A stretch of 64,000 nt of DNA from Onthophagus taurus (GCF_036711975.1 NC_091966.1:36091501-36155500), one strand, 5' to 3'. Numbered from the stretch's first letter, positions 11,701-23,510 are shown. Numbers and translations: made by a program. Notes: generated by a model not told the origin, from the letters alone.

Positions 11701-14700
11701 AGTAAATGGGATCATAAAATTTGGTTTGTAGGATTATTTGGGATCAGGAGATAACACAAGTTTAATCAGACAAAAAGCAGATTGGGCTAAAAACATAAAC
11801 GAACATAAAGCAGCTGTTGATATGTATCTTTCAATTGGAGATACTCAATCAGCGATAGAAATTCTTTCAGAACGTGGTTGGTCAGAACAGTAAATATTTT
11901 AATTTATTTATAACAAATCACTATGTTAATTTTACCTAATTTTTTTAGATTAATAGATTTAGGTCGGAAAATCGACAAATCCGACCGTGCTTCACTTTTA
12001 GCGATAGCAGAACACTTAAAGCAATTAAGACATTCAAGCGCTGCCGCGGAACTTTATAAAAGACTCGGCGATTCAGCTGCAGTCTTAACATTACATGTCG
12101 AAGCAAAAGAATGGGCTCAAGCTTTTAGTTTAATACAATCACAACCTCAATATAAAGCGCTAGTTTATGTTCCTTACGCTCATTGGTTAGCCGAAAACGA
12201 TAAATTCGTCCAAGCTCAAAAAGCTTTTTATAAAGCTGGACAACCAGATGAAGCGTTTCGGGTTTTACAGCAATTAACGGAAAACGCTGTCGTTGAAAAC
12301 CGATTCCAAGACGCCGGTTATTATTACTGGATTTTATCGAGACAATGTTTGGAGTTGGCCCAAGAAAATAATGAGACCCAACAAAACGAAATGATAAAGA
12401 AATTCTTAAAAAATGAGCATTTAGCGAATATTTATTATGCGTATCATACGGTGTATCAGTATTTGGAGGAACCTTTTACGTCTTATATGCCAGAAGCTTT
12501 GTTTAATATAGCTCGATTTTTGATGATTGAAACGAATGTTGATCGACCAAAAAAAATTTCACAATTGTAAAAAAATATTGATTTAAAAAAATTAATTTTT
12601 AATTTAATACATTTTTAGTGCTATTTTATATTGTTTGGCGAAACAAGCTCGAAAATTAGGTGCTAACAAATTAGCTAAACAACTTTTTGAAAAAATACAA
12701 CATTTAAAAATCCCGAAAAGATTCGAAGAACAAGTTGAAGTTGCTACAATATCTTCTAGAGCCCGACCATACAGCGATCCAGAAGAATTATTACCGATGT
12801 GTTATAGATGCTCCACTTACAATCAATTATCAACAACTGTAAATAAATGTGTTCATTGTGGGCAGAAATTTGTACATTCATTCGTTAGTTTTGGTACTTT
12901 TTATAAATACTTATTAAAAATTATTATTAATTCTTCTCATTTTAAATAGAAACATTACCATTAGTTGAATTCGAATTAGAAGATGGTATAACAGACACTG
13001 AAGCAATACGATTGATTGAAACTCCAGATTCTAAAGAAGAAGTTGAAAATTGGAAACAAGAAATTAATGAAACACAACAAACATTAAAATTAGATGAACC
13101 AAGCGTTGATCCTTTTACAACTCGATTAATTAACTTTGAGGTAAATTCAATTTATAAATTGAGTCGTAATGAAAAATATTTATTTTTAGGATGATGATTC
13201 CAATAAACTTCCGGTAATTTTAAACCGTGAAGCTCTTTTATCATTAGACTCAACAAGTGTCCTTATATGCAAGTGGCAACCACCTTTAAAATATCAATAT
13301 TTTCGCAATGTTTTACCAGATGTCCAAATAACAATGTGTTATTCATGTTTTAAGGTATATATATGTATATATAATTTCGGTTTATAGCGTTTTACGTCTT
13401 GCCATTGCAAATCTCCAGCCTTTGCGGTCCTCCCAGTCCCCTGGTTTCGGACATCGCCTTCGTTATCTTTGATGCAAATGTCGTTTTCGGGCGTCCCCTA
13501 CTTCTTCCGGTTGAAGATAGTGGAATATAAATATTGTTTTCTTTTTTTGGGATCTTTTTTGACCAAAGAAAAGAGTTTATTATGTTTTTGCCACGTTGTA
13601 GTCAGCTTCGTATTTCTGCTTCCATTTCGCAAAGATACTGTGTTTTTGCTACATTCAAAACCAAGCCTCACCTCTGGTGCGTATTTACTATGTCTTTTCT
13701 CTAAGGCAAACTCACGATTGGATGGCAAGTTAGTATGCCCACTCACTAAAAAGTGATGGGTAACACTCTTAAATCGCTGCTCTCTAATTAACTGTAGCCA
13801 GAGAGACATAAAGACCCAATTTTTGTTTTGACCTGGGCAGTTATCCGTAAATATTACAAGATCCTTCACACCAGGTTTAATATTTTTCAAAAATTTTATC
13901 AAAATGGACCCTACCTCATCCGCTCCTCTTTTGCTTTTTCTTCTGTCCACAAATACATAAAACCCTGTTCGTTAGTGCAGTCATGAACACCCAGATTATA
14001 AAGCCAAATCTTTCGGCAGTAAAAAGCTGGTCCTGCGGTTAGTTTCGGGATAGGCAGCGCCTGTTGCAGGTCGAATGAAATAACACACTTTTTATCTGCT
14101 TTTGTCTTAGATTCTTCTACTTTGCTTTTTAATAAGCTTTCGATTGCAACGATTTCTTTTGTAAAATTTGATGATGTTTTTAGTTCCTGTAATTCCTTCT
14201 CATTATTTTCACAAGCTACTATACTCTTAGATATTTTCAAATTAATCATCGCAAGTTTTGCAAGTGTCAGATTTAGGTCATTTAAATCCAATATTAAATT
14301 ACGTACAAAATATTTTTCGATAGGCACTTTCTTTAACAGCATTTATACCTTGCTTTTAACACCAAGGAACCTAAAACTCTGTCAAAATTGTCAGTCCTAC
14401 TGTAATGACTTTGATACCAAAGTCCGTATATGGTCTTGAACTGATTGTTTTTGGTGTTCATTCAACTGATTCGGTCGATTACTGTGCTTCCCTCTCTTGT
14501 ACCTACCTGCAGGTTGAGCTCCCTGAAACTTTTTTTTGCTGACGAGTCTATTGATCCTGCCGCGAGAGGATTGAAGACCGTGAACACTCACAAACTCGAT
14601 TTTGCAAAGCCTTATGTGTTTCCCACCAACAGTCACGAAATATTTAGCGTTAAAGTGTCTGCTAGATTCTTGTTTAGTTTGTTTTTTATGGTAGGAACGT

Positions 14701-16955
14701 TTTTTAGGTGATAACTGAATGCATTCAATGAGGTAACTATTCTGCAAGTCATAGGATCCTAGATACCAGAATTCCTTAAATATTTTTTCATGACATCTTT
14801 CTAGGAAAGTTCTACATTTCTTTTTGCACGCACAAGGCGATCCCAATTCACGAGTTTTTACGCACTTATTGGTCGATTCACTTGTATACTCTTGCCCTAA
14901 ATTATGCCTACTTTTTCTTTTCGTTCTCACGTACATGTCTGTGTTTCTGTGCTTCCATTTTGATTTTGGAGCTGGTACGGGTGAAACTTCACGGCTTCTG
15001 CACACTTTGACTGGATTGTTATTTACTTCCAATAAAGATGTAGTAGATTCGCCCTAAAAATGTAATGCAATAAAACCAGATTTTAACACTGCAGTGTTAA
15101 TGTAAGAACTAGATTTTAGGATATATGGAGGCATCTGTACGAATTACTTTGTACAAATTTTTATGCGGTTTGTCATACTATTGCATGATGAGAAAATAGT
15201 AAAATCTTATTTTTGCAGAAAGTGTGGCTTGTCACGTTCTAGCAATAAGCCTTTCATTTGTTTATTTATCTTTACTGCTGCTTCTGTCCCTCTGTATAAT
15301 TTTTGTTCCGCCTTGATTAACGTGAGATTTATTGATGTTTGCGATAGCGCTTGCCACAATTTTTCCTGAGGAATGATGTCATATGTCTTGGTGAAATCCA
15401 CAAATAAGAGATGTGTAGCTACTTTCTTCTCTGTGATTTGGTTCAGACTGAATATATTATCCATGCATGTTCTACCCGCTCTGAATCCCGCTTGTTCTTA
15501 CATTTCACATGGTGCCCATATTCTTGTATCAAATTTTTCACTATTCGATCGTATAGTCTGCTTAAGGAATTTGTGACAACTAGACATCGGTAGTTATTAC
15601 AATTTTTTCTATCTCCTTTGTTATGGATTGATATTATGCACCCTTTCTTACAAGCCTCTGGAATTGCTTCGCCATTCGTAAAGTCTTGAAAGATATCTGC
15701 CAATATTTCTAACAATGAACCGGCGCGTTTTTTGTTAGCTCAATTTGAATCCCCTCTGGACCGCTTACCTTGTTATTTTTCCATTAGTGCTTTTTTTACC
15801 TGATCAGCTTTTATTTCTACCGCAGGGCCTTCTACTCTATAGCTTTGTTCCAACAAGCGGCCCAACTTGTCGTGTACTCGTCAAATTCAATCGCGATATT
15901 ATATTATTATTATATTATGAACTGAGGTCTTTGTTCTGTCAATTCGCTTCTATAATGTTCTTTACAAACTGATACAGGTATGAGTAGTATGTTTAATTTT
16001 TTATTGTTATTGTTTTTTAAGGATGGTACTGATCCTCCTAAGTATGTGTGTAGTTTTTTACACTTTTTGTCCCATGTAGTGTCTAAGTATGTATTTATCA
16101 TTTTTATATTTTGACAGTTCCATTGCATAATATCTGGTGTAACCTGATTCAGCCACTTCTGCTATGCTTTTTGTTTTATCTCTTTGCTTTTGCAGGTTTT
16201 CGGTCCATATAATTTTGTTGTTCCTTTGTGTTCTTTGTTTTTCACCTAAGGGTTCCTTAGCTGCTTCGCGTGTTGCGTCAAGGAGCTCTAAGTATGTTTG
16301 CACAGCGTTTTGCATTTTTTCGTCTAATCTTTTTTGGTATAGGTATTTTATGCTGTCGTGTAATAAGCTATCTGTGTAGGTTTATTTGTTCAGTCTTCCT
16401 TGGTTTCTTTTTGTGTGTTGTATATCTTGTGGATTATCATTAATTTAGTATTTAGGAAATAACGATCTGATCCGCATTCTAGGCTTCTGTAAACTCTTGT
16501 ATCTTGGATTTTTAAGTTAGAATTTAGTTTACTAATACTGTAGTCTATAATCGATTTGAGTTGTCTTGTTTCTTGATGCCATGTGTATTTATGTTTAAAG
16601 AAACCATTTTGGATTCTTAGTTTATTCATTGTAGATAAATCTATTAATCAGTGTCCATCATCATTGGTAGCCTGTTCTCCAAATCTTCCTACAATTTTCC
16701 TATTTATTCTTCTTCCCATTCTTGCATTTAAATCCCCTAAGACTATCAATTATCTGCCATCGCCCAATAAGCTTATAGTTTTAAGGTTATTTTTATTAAT
16801 AATAAATTAATTATATAAAAAACAATTATTTTCAGGCGTTTCATGTAGATGATTTTGAACTACAAGTTCTACGAAAAGGATATTGCCCATTTTGTAGGGC
16901 ACAACCAGATAATAATTTAGGATCAGATTCTACTGATGATATTTTAGGATTTTAA
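8737..16955 (+). CDS. IFT122: Intraflagellar transport protein 122 (IFT-A subunit)
   Basis: Ten exons, all in phase: 8737-8795, 8859-9642, 10427-11071, 11123-11677, 11732-11889, 11949-12566, 12619-12893, 12950-13140, 13190-13354 and 16836-16955, giving about 1189 residues (human about 1240). The start [10 protein letters not shown] and the WD-repeat stretches [20 protein letters not shown] and [19 protein letters not shown] match the family closely. Order: beta-propellers to about residue 590, then an alpha-solenoid ([24 protein letters not shown]-like segments), then two zinc-binding pairs, CYRCS...CVHCG near 1001-1023 and CYSCF...CPFC near 1145-1170. The protein is a core of the IFT-A complex, which carries cargo for retrograde transport and membrane-protein entry into cilia. 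In insects that means mainly sensory neurons and sperm. Intron 2 holds a MITE; intron 9 (3.5 kb) holds a transposase relic and a LINE. The gene looks intact. Confidence 0.95.
9673..10402. mobile_element. Foldback MITE with TTA target duplication in IFT122 intron 2
   Basis: The 730-bp element begins CACTGTGCTGCAA and ends TTGCAGCACAGTG, flanked on both sides by TTA. The inverted similarity continues inward, for example GTTGCTGATTTCAAATATGC on the left mirrored on the right. A 3-bp TTA duplication suggests a PIF/Harbinger-type origin. It has no coding capacity. Near 10165-10240 it contains a short internal tandem repeat beginning ATGTTGCCAACAGTTTTTAA. Confidence 0.75.
13498..15032 (-). pseudogene. 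Transposase-like pseudogene (DNCPGQNKN family) in IFT122 intron 9
   Basis: Three overlapping minus-strand pieces (15032-14397, 14342-13911, 13950-13498) form one broken protein. The N-terminal part has a cysteine-rich [19 protein letters not shown] motif. The C-terminal part has [20 protein letters not shown] and then [20 protein letters not shown]. The DNCxGQNKN ... GHT..P..R.FA.xE pattern is what I recall from a large, unannotated family in invertebrates (DUF7869-like), suspected to have an RNase-H fold and to derive from transposons. At least two frameshifts are visible: [14 protein letters not shown] continues in another frame at about 14405-14342. It is non-functional here, and the family's function is unknown to me. 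Confidence 0.65.
15200..16765 (-). mobile_element. LINE fragment with endonuclease and reverse transcriptase (RTE-like)
   Basis: Read on the minus strand, about 16765-16680 gives [20 protein letters not shown] (APE-type endonuclease). 16629-16390 gives [20 protein letters not shown] and ECGSDRYFL. The linker follows, then RT motifs [16 protein letters not shown] (15715-15443) and [20 protein letters not shown] (15464-15207). Order and motifs match RTE-type non-LTR elements. Stops, frameshifts and missing ends make it a dead, truncated copy. Confidence 0.75.
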
Positions 16956-17006
16956 AACGTTAAAATAGAAGTATTATGTGATTGTTATCCGTCCAGGTTT
17001 TTTTAT

Positions 17007-17039
17007 AATAAAAAGAAGTTTATTAACTATTAATTTATT
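17007..17039. terminator. Interlocked poly(A) signals of IFT122 and SURF1
   Basis: AATAAA on the plus strand at 17007-17012, 52 bp after the IFT122 stop, and AATAAA on the minus strand (TTTATT at 17019-17024, and again near 17034-17039) for SURF1 lie within about 30 bp. Cleavage 10-30 nt beyond each signal would make the two convergent transcripts overlap at their 3' ends. This is inferred from motifs only. Confidence 0.55.
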
Positions 17040-17043
17040 TTAA

Positions 17044-18074
17044 TTAAACTGGTTTTAAAAATTGTCGATACCACATAATGCTAGTAAACGCACACAAACC
17101 ATACCAAGTTAATATGTAAGACAGATGTTCATTTCTTAATGAAATCCGTGTTTGTCCTCCAATAGGTCCACCCTTAACATCAAATTCATTTGTTGCATCC
17201 AAAAATATGGGGGAAGCTCCTGTTATTGCAGACATTTGTTCTAAATCTCTAAATTAATTAAGAATGATGAAGAATTGGTTTGTTTTAAATTAAAAGTATT
17301 CTTTTTTACCTATAATACCAAATATTAGTCCCCTCTTTATTTTTTGGCATAAAAGTTGGTCTATTTTCATGTAACCGAACCACTCCAATAACATCTACTT
17401 CACCTTCCACTTGTCCTTGTGGTCTACTTTTAGGATTAACTGACTTTGTAGGTACCCAACCCCGATTAACCAATATGGTTTCACTAAAATCATTAAACTA
17501 ATCAAAACTAAACTTATTTTTACCAAAATATTTACTCTCTATCAGATAATTTAAAAGGTGTAACAACTAAATAACCCTGTGTAGATGTCTGCCCTTTCGA
17601 TAACAAAGAACTTTTACTAGCAGCATCACCATCAATTAATAACGATCTAGGCCCCATATACATTTCTTTATCATGCAAAAATTGCCCTTTAACATGAATA
17701 GGATAATATTCCAAAGATTCCAACTCCTCTAAAGAATCAGGTAAAGTAATTGGAATTGCATTTTTTCGTTCTTGCAAATTGTTTATTAACGCCTCTTTCC
17801 ATTTCTTTCGTTGTATTTGCCACGTTCCCAAAGCAAAAGTACCTGCAGGTATTGACTAAAAGTGCAAATATAAACGTTAATGTTATATTTTTTACATAAA
17901 ACGAGCACAAACCAACAGAAACCAACCAAATGGTCCAATATCTCGTTTATTGCCTTCCTTCAAACGCAAATTCGGTTTAGATTTTATTTCAACTTCGGCG
18001 AAACGGACATTAGATGTGAATATTTTTCGAATATATTTCCCTTTAACGATATTAAATAACTTTGACGAATTCAT
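17044..18074 (-). CDS. SURF1: SURF1, cytochrome c oxidase assembly factor
   Basis: Four exons on the minus strand (18074-17913, 17855-17536, 17483-17310, 17248-17044) join in phase to 286 residues, close to the human length of 300. Family landmarks are [18 protein letters not shown] followed by [10 protein letters not shown] (first membrane segment, about residues 50-66), [47 protein letters not shown], and a C-terminal membrane segment [17 protein letters not shown]. The two-membrane-span layout with a large intermembrane-space loop is the standard SURF1 design. The protein acts in the inner mitochondrial membrane on haem a insertion and early assembly of complex IV. All three introns are short (52-61 nt). 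It starts 123 bp from the divergent SAMTOR gene and ends 88 bp from IFT122. Confidence 0.95.
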
Positions 18075-18197
18075 CTTTATAATTAATAATAATATATAAA
18101 AAAATTAGCACAACATAACCTCAAACGTCAATTCCATCTAGTTTTTTTTATGTAATCTAGGGGAATTTGCTTATAATAAGTTTATTGCCCCAAATGG
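18075..18197. promoter_or_regulatory. Shared divergent promoter of SURF1 and SAMTOR
   Basis: Only 123 bp separate the two start codons, which point away from each other, so both promoters and 5' untranslated regions must share this interval or extend into the neighbouring gene. No TATA box is obvious in a convincing position. This is inferred from spacing. Confidence 0.6.
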
Positions 18198-18211
18198 ATG
18201 ATGGCTTCTGA
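18194..18211 (+). promoter_or_regulatory. Five-codon upstream ORF overlapping the SAMTOR start
   Basis: An ATG four bases upstream of the first in-frame ATG opens a frame MDDGF-stop that overlaps the SAMTOR start in another frame. It has G at +4. It would matter only if transcription begins upstream of 18194, which the sequence cannot show. Confidence 0.45.
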
Positions 18212-19070
18212 AGAACACATTCAACTTTCTGATTTTATTAAAAAAGTTCATCAAAACCTTCGTGTTAATACAAAAGTGTTAGGTTCTGAAGAAGCTTGGA
18301 AACAACATTGCGAAAATAACCACCAATTGGAACGATATGCCGAGTCAATGAAGGTTTTGGCAACCAAATTTTGGTCAGAAAAAGAGGAAAAGACTACTTC
18401 TAGGATTTTATGGACTTTAGATTTATGTACAAACTATTTTAATAATTTAATTTTAAATTTGCAGTTAAAAGAATATGAAATAGCCCAAAAAATTAATCTT
18501 TTACTAAACTCTAAGGACCATATGGTAAAAAGTAATCAATTAAAATTGTTAGATGTGGGTAGTTGTTATAATCCTTTTAAAGAATTTGATTTATTTGATG
18601 TAACCGCTATTGATTTAGCTCCTGCATTACCAGATGTCCTACAATGTGACTTTATTAACTTAAAAATATGTGAAATAACGAAAATATCAAACAATACCAT
18701 TAATAGTTTAGCCCAAAATTCATTTCATGTGATCGTTTTTAGTTTATTATTAGAATACTTACCCACTCCGGAATTTAGATTTATTTGTTGTGAGAAAGCT
18801 TATAAATTATTAAAACCAGAAGGTTTATTAATTATAATCACACCTGATTCAAATCATGTCGGTGTTAATGCAAAGTTAATGAAAACTTGGAGATTTATTT
18901 TAGCTCAAATCGGTTTTTCAAGAATTAAATATGAAAAATTGAAACATTTACACTGTATGGGTTTTAGAAAGAGTTTAGCTAAAGAAACTAGTCAAAGATG
19001 GGCTAATATTTATGTCAAAAATGATTTATATGATAAAATTTATATACCACAAGATTTAAATAAAGAATGA
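18198..19070 (+). CDS. SAMTOR: SAMTOR (BMT2) S-adenosylmethionine sensor of mTORC1
   Basis: A single uninterrupted frame of 290 residues. The second methionine (18201, A at -3 and G at +4) has a much better start context than the first (18198), so the real product may be 289 residues. The class I methyltransferase fold is shown by motif I LKLLDVGSCYNPF (about 116-127), the acidic AIDLAPALPDVLQCDFINL and FHVIVFSLLLEYLPTPEFR. The ending IYIPQDLN is typical of the family. In animals this protein binds SAM and, when SAM is low, associates with GATOR1-KICSTOR to restrain mTORC1; it acts in the cytosol at lysosomes. No intron is present in this copy. Confidence 0.92.
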   Translation: MMASEEHIQLSDFIKKVHQNLRVNTKVLGSEEAWKQHCENNHQLERYAESMKVLATKFWSEKEEKTTSRILWTLDLCTNYFNNLILNLQLKEYEIAQKINLLLNSKDHMVKSNQLKLLDVGSCYNPFKEFDLFDVTAIDLAPALPDVLQCDFINLKICEITKISNNTINSLAQNSFHVIVFSLLLEYLPTPEFRFICCEKAYKLLKPEGLLIIITPDSNHVGVNAKLMKTWRFILAQIGFSRIKYEKLKHLHCMGFRKSLAKETSQRWANIYVKNDLYDKIYIPQDLNKE

Positions 19071-19886
19071 AATTATCAAGAAATTATTGTAAATTACGAT
19101 TTCTTGGAGTGGGTAATTTTTACAAAACTATTTTGGGTTTTAAATGCTCAAAATCATTTTGTTGGAAGTATAACCAACAAACTCATGCAGAAGTAGCCTT
19201 AGCTCCCTGTAACATTGTTGAAGCCAAAGTCTACGTAAGTTTCGTCTTTCGGAATGGAAAAGAACGATATATTTAAACCAATAATCTTTGATATGTTGTT
19301 TGATGAGCGATAAGTTCTAATTGCTGTCGCAAGAAATACGCATCTAAAATCATAAATTTACAACATATGATAACAAATATCACATATAGAATTACATTAC
19401 TATTAAATTATTTAAATATAAGTTAGTGTGGTCAAACAAATCATAAAAATAGTTAATACCAAAAAAACGTCAAATAGCCTATAGCATATGACGTCAGCGT
19501 TCATCATAGTGCCCGCGAATGTTATTTGAAGGACATCAGTAACTTTGTCAATACCAACATTACAATGACTCTTACTTTTAAAAAGAAAATGTCTTATATT
19601 TATTCAAAAATTGATATATAAATATAAATAAAATATATAAAAAAGATAGATCATGATTACATAATAATTTTTTTAAATAGATTTAAATAATAATTAAAAT
19701 TAATTTAGTAATTTTAAATGGATACTACAAAATAAATTGGCACCACTGTAGAAATATGTCATACTGACCCAAAATAGAAAAAAAATACTACGTTTATTTT
19801 AAATTATCAACGCAAATAAACAATAGGAACATTAAGATAAGCCGATAATTACTCATTTTTAGTTGATTGTAACGTAATCAAAAGCA
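19071..19886. other. Intergenic region upstream of ARMC8
   Basis: AT-rich, with no recognisable gene or repeat. The open frame at 19067-19276 has no family signature. The interval contains the presumed ARMC8 promoter. Confidence 0.5.
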
Positions 19887-22128
19887 ATGACTAACCTGTA
19901 TCCTTTCGCGGCTTTTATGGTAAGTTTGACACATAACCTTTAAAACATTGTAAATTTGCTAATTTTGGTTTATACTTAACAGAACGTGGAAAGTTCTCGT
20001 GCTTACGTAGATGACTTGTACTCAATGGATTCCGATAAGTGTTTGGCATCGTTAATTTGTATAAAAAATTCAGTTATTGGGTCTAATAAGCAAAAAGAAA
20101 GTGTGATAGAGCAGGGTATTGTTACAAGATTGATACAATTAGCTCAAGATACAGACATGAAAGTTGAAATAAGATATGAAGCATTGATTATATTGGGATC
20201 CCTAGCTAAAGGAACTCCTTCGCAAGTGGAAGTTTTATTAAAATTTGGAACTGGGCCAATATTATTGGGTATTTTGGAAGAATCCCATAATCGTTTAATA
20301 GATCCATCCTTAAGGTTATTAAGAACCTTATCTCAATACGGTGATCCTAGTTTTTCATCAAACTACTCCACCAAACAATTAGAAAAGCTTTTAAGTTACA
20401 TGAACGAAGATTCCTCGTTATTGAGGCAATCTTGTGTGGCTACAATTTTAAGTACTGCCTGTCGATGCATGATGGAACAGAACAGTTTGTGTTCTGTAGG
20501 TGCCCCTCAAATATTAGCTTCAGTACTTGCAATACCGAATACGGAAATAAGAGTTGCTGTATTAAAATGTCTTTCTGCCATGTGTTTTGAAAACCGAACT
20601 GTTGCTTCTGAAGTAGCAGGTGCTACTTCTAGATATGGTTCTGTACAAGTTTTAAATCTACTTACATCTTTAGTCAGCAGGGATAAACCTGTCGAAATGC
20701 AACTTGAAGCAGCTAAATGTCTTACAAATATTTATCGAGCTGGTGCTATACAATCTTCTGATCAAATAATTACTTTTCGAACATTACCATGTCTTGTTCG
20801 ATTATGTTTGGTAAATTTTGATTTTATTGTAATATTGATTTTTTTGATTTATTTAATTTTATTTGTAGCCAGATCAAAAAGAAGATCTTAGGTCATCGGC
20901 TGCAAATATACTTGCCTACTTGACTGAGGTTGATAGTAATTTACAACAAATTGCTGCTATTAGTAATCAATTAGTGGCTACTTTAGCTGATTTACTTAAT
21001 TGTAAAAGCAGTGCAGCAAGAACTGCAGCTTTTAGGTAAATGATTAATTTATTTTTAACTAAATAAGTTATTGTTATGTTATTATAAAACGTTCATAGTG
21101 CTTTTGCATCATTGGGAGCAAATAATGAAGAAATTCGTAAACGAATAATCGAAACGCAACGTTTAATGGAACGCGTAGTAGATGGTTTAGCCGATCAAGA
21201 TGGAGACGTCCGTTTAGCAGCAGTTCGTTGTCTTCATTCTCTAAGTAGATCAGTTCATCAATTGCGCACTACATTTCAGGACCACTCTGTTTGGCGACCT
21301 CTAATGAGTCTTTTAACCGGTTCCGCGTCCACAGAACTTTTAAGCGCGGCATCATCCGCTTTATGCAATCTCCTTCTTGAATTCTCGCCAGCTAAAGAAC
21401 CCATGTTACAACAAGGGGTTATTCAATTTTTGGTTGAATTAACGAAAAAACCCGAACCCGTTTTACGTTTAAACGCGGTGTGGGCGTTAATGAATATGAC
21501 ATTTCAAGCAGAGCAAAGGATAAAATCGGCTATATTAACAACTTTAAACACCGATCAAATATTTCGGTTATTAGCCGATTCGGATGTACAAGTTTTAATG
21601 AAAACTTTAGGTTTATTACGAAATTTAGTATCGCCAAGGGCGCATACGGATTCAATGATGGCGTTACATGGAACTCAAGTTATGCAAGCGGTTGTTTTGG
21701 TACTGGAAGGGGCGCATTCTCCGGAAGTTAAAGAGCAGGCTCTTTGCATTTTGGGTAATATAGCGGATGGGGAGCGAGCTAAAGATCATATCATGGCGAA
21801 TGAAGATGTTTTAAAGAAATTAATGGCTTATATGACGCATAGCGATAGCAGTTTACAGACAGCGGCGATATTTTGTATACAAAATTTAGTTAGGAGAGGG
21901 GAACCTGGTTATGCTGAGCGGCAGGCGAGATTGAGGGATATGGGTGTTCATAATATTTTACATCAACTAGTCACTACAGTTAGCGATAGTGTGCTACATA
22001 CAAAGTAAGTATTTTTTGATTTACTATTTTTTTTTTTTTTTTTAATAGTTATTTTAATAATTTTTTTTTAAATTTTAATTTAATAATTTGGTTTATAATG
22101 GTTTTTATAATATAGTATGTTCAATTAA
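19887..22128 (+). CDS. ARMC8: Armadillo repeat protein ARMC8 (CTLH/GID E3 ligase subunit)
   Basis: Exons 19887-19919, 19983-20810, 20869-21035 and 21099-22004 join in phase and give about 644 residues (human 673). The short first exon [11 protein letters not shown] is inferred from its donor and phase. Diagnostic stretches are [80 protein letters not shown] and [20 protein letters not shown], spread over many armadillo helices. ARMC8 is the Gid5-like scaffold of the CTLH ubiquitin ligase that recruits substrate receptors. Exon 4 ends at a strong donor (AA|GTAAGT, 22005), so a tiny last exon is needed. The nearest acceptor in phase gives 22116-22128 (NMFN-stop), which is weak. The human end (KAKMALQQYLA) is not clearly matched, so the last exon may lie elsewhere. 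Confidence 0.9.
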
Positions 22129-22354
22129 AAAAGCTTTAGAATGCCCCTAAAAATTTGATACTTCAATAAGTTTTACAATTTAAGTTCAGAGCTAACTCAT
22201 TAGGTTTAAAAAATTAAATCTGGAATATTTGATAAGTTTTACATTATAAACATAATCAAGTGTAATTCTCAGCTTAATCGAAAGATTGGAGTAGTCCACA
22301 GAAGGAAGCATAAAAATATAACAGTCTAACATATGGTGAGAGTCACCCAATATA

Positions 22355-23085
22355 CAGGGTGATTCACATAAGAACCGACACAGAGCAGGGACATGTAGAG
22401 GACAATAAATTAAGATGATTTAACGTAACTTACCTCTATACTAAGTTGTACACCTGAGGAGTTATAGGCCTTCAAAGTTTGCTCTTAAATTTTTAAAAAG
22501 TTCAATATCTTTGTAATACATTAAGCTAGAAAAACCAAATTTGGTATACGTTATGAGTGTACCAAGGGTATTAATTGGTAGCAAATTGAACTCAATTGAG
22601 GCGTTTCAAAGGGTTGATTAAGGGTGATGGTACCCTAAATTTGGACAGATTTTTTTAACCTTTTGGCGGATTTAATACATTACTACTTCATTTCATGTGG
22701 AATTTAATTCTAAAACTTTTCTTACTCTTATTATTTTTTAAAAAACTTTGTCGTTCTCATAAAAAACTTAAATAACTAAAGACACTTATTTCGTAATGTT
22801 ACTTAAAATAAGCGAAAATTCAGTAGTTGGCTATGAAATTGTATGTCAAACTTGACAAATAGGTTATAAAGTTATTTGACGTCAAGGATTTTGAACCTAT
22901 TTGTCAAGTTTGACGTACAATTTCACACAAGATATTCAATATTTTAAAAATTTAAGACCCAACTTTGAAGGCCTATAACTCCTCAGGGGTACAACTTAGT
23001 ATAGAGAAAAGTTGCTTTAAATGATCTTAATTTATTGTCCTCTACATGACTCTGCTCTGTGTCGGTTCTTATGTAAATCACCCTG
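22355..23085. mobile_element. Foldback element 1 (CAGGGTG termini, TA duplication)
   Basis: A 731-bp inverted-repeat element starts CAGGGTGATTCACATAAGAA and ends TTCTTATGTAAATCACCCTG, flanked by TA at both ends. The arms pair for well over 100 bp: ATAACTCCTCAGGGGTACAA on the right mirrors TTGTACACCTGAGGAGTTAT on the left. There is no coding frame. TA duplication and CAGGG-type ends fit a Tc1/mariner-derived MITE. Confidence 0.8.
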
Positions 23086-23510
23086 TAGAATCCAAAATGC
23101 CACTAAGGTTATTGAAAGTAAATGAAAAAGGACCATTCACTAAATCAACATTGTCATGGAAATGAGAGAATCTGCTCCATTTTAGAATTATGGACAATGA
23201 TGTTTCAATGGTGTTAGTATATTACCATAGTATAATGGGAAATCACGTCTAGATTAATGCAATCGATGGTGCTACAAAAATCCGCAATACTTATATGCAT
23301 ACATAACAAAACGATCAAATTTTTATCATCATACTTTGTATGTTATCTATTATCCTAACTGAAGCAGTGAATGCTGATGTGGACCAAGAAACAAGAGGAT
23401 AGTATCTCTTTACCTCTTACACACAAAGAGAACATGTGCCATTTTCCTTTACTCTGGGAATGTGGAAGTTTTAACAGAATAGCTAACGATGAGTCAATAA
23501 GGGAGTTGTA

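Noticed and set aside
19067-19276. 69-codon frame overlapping the SAMTOR stop
   Set aside because: Uses the ATG inside GAATGA at the SAMTOR end; no similarity, splice context or codon pattern supports it.
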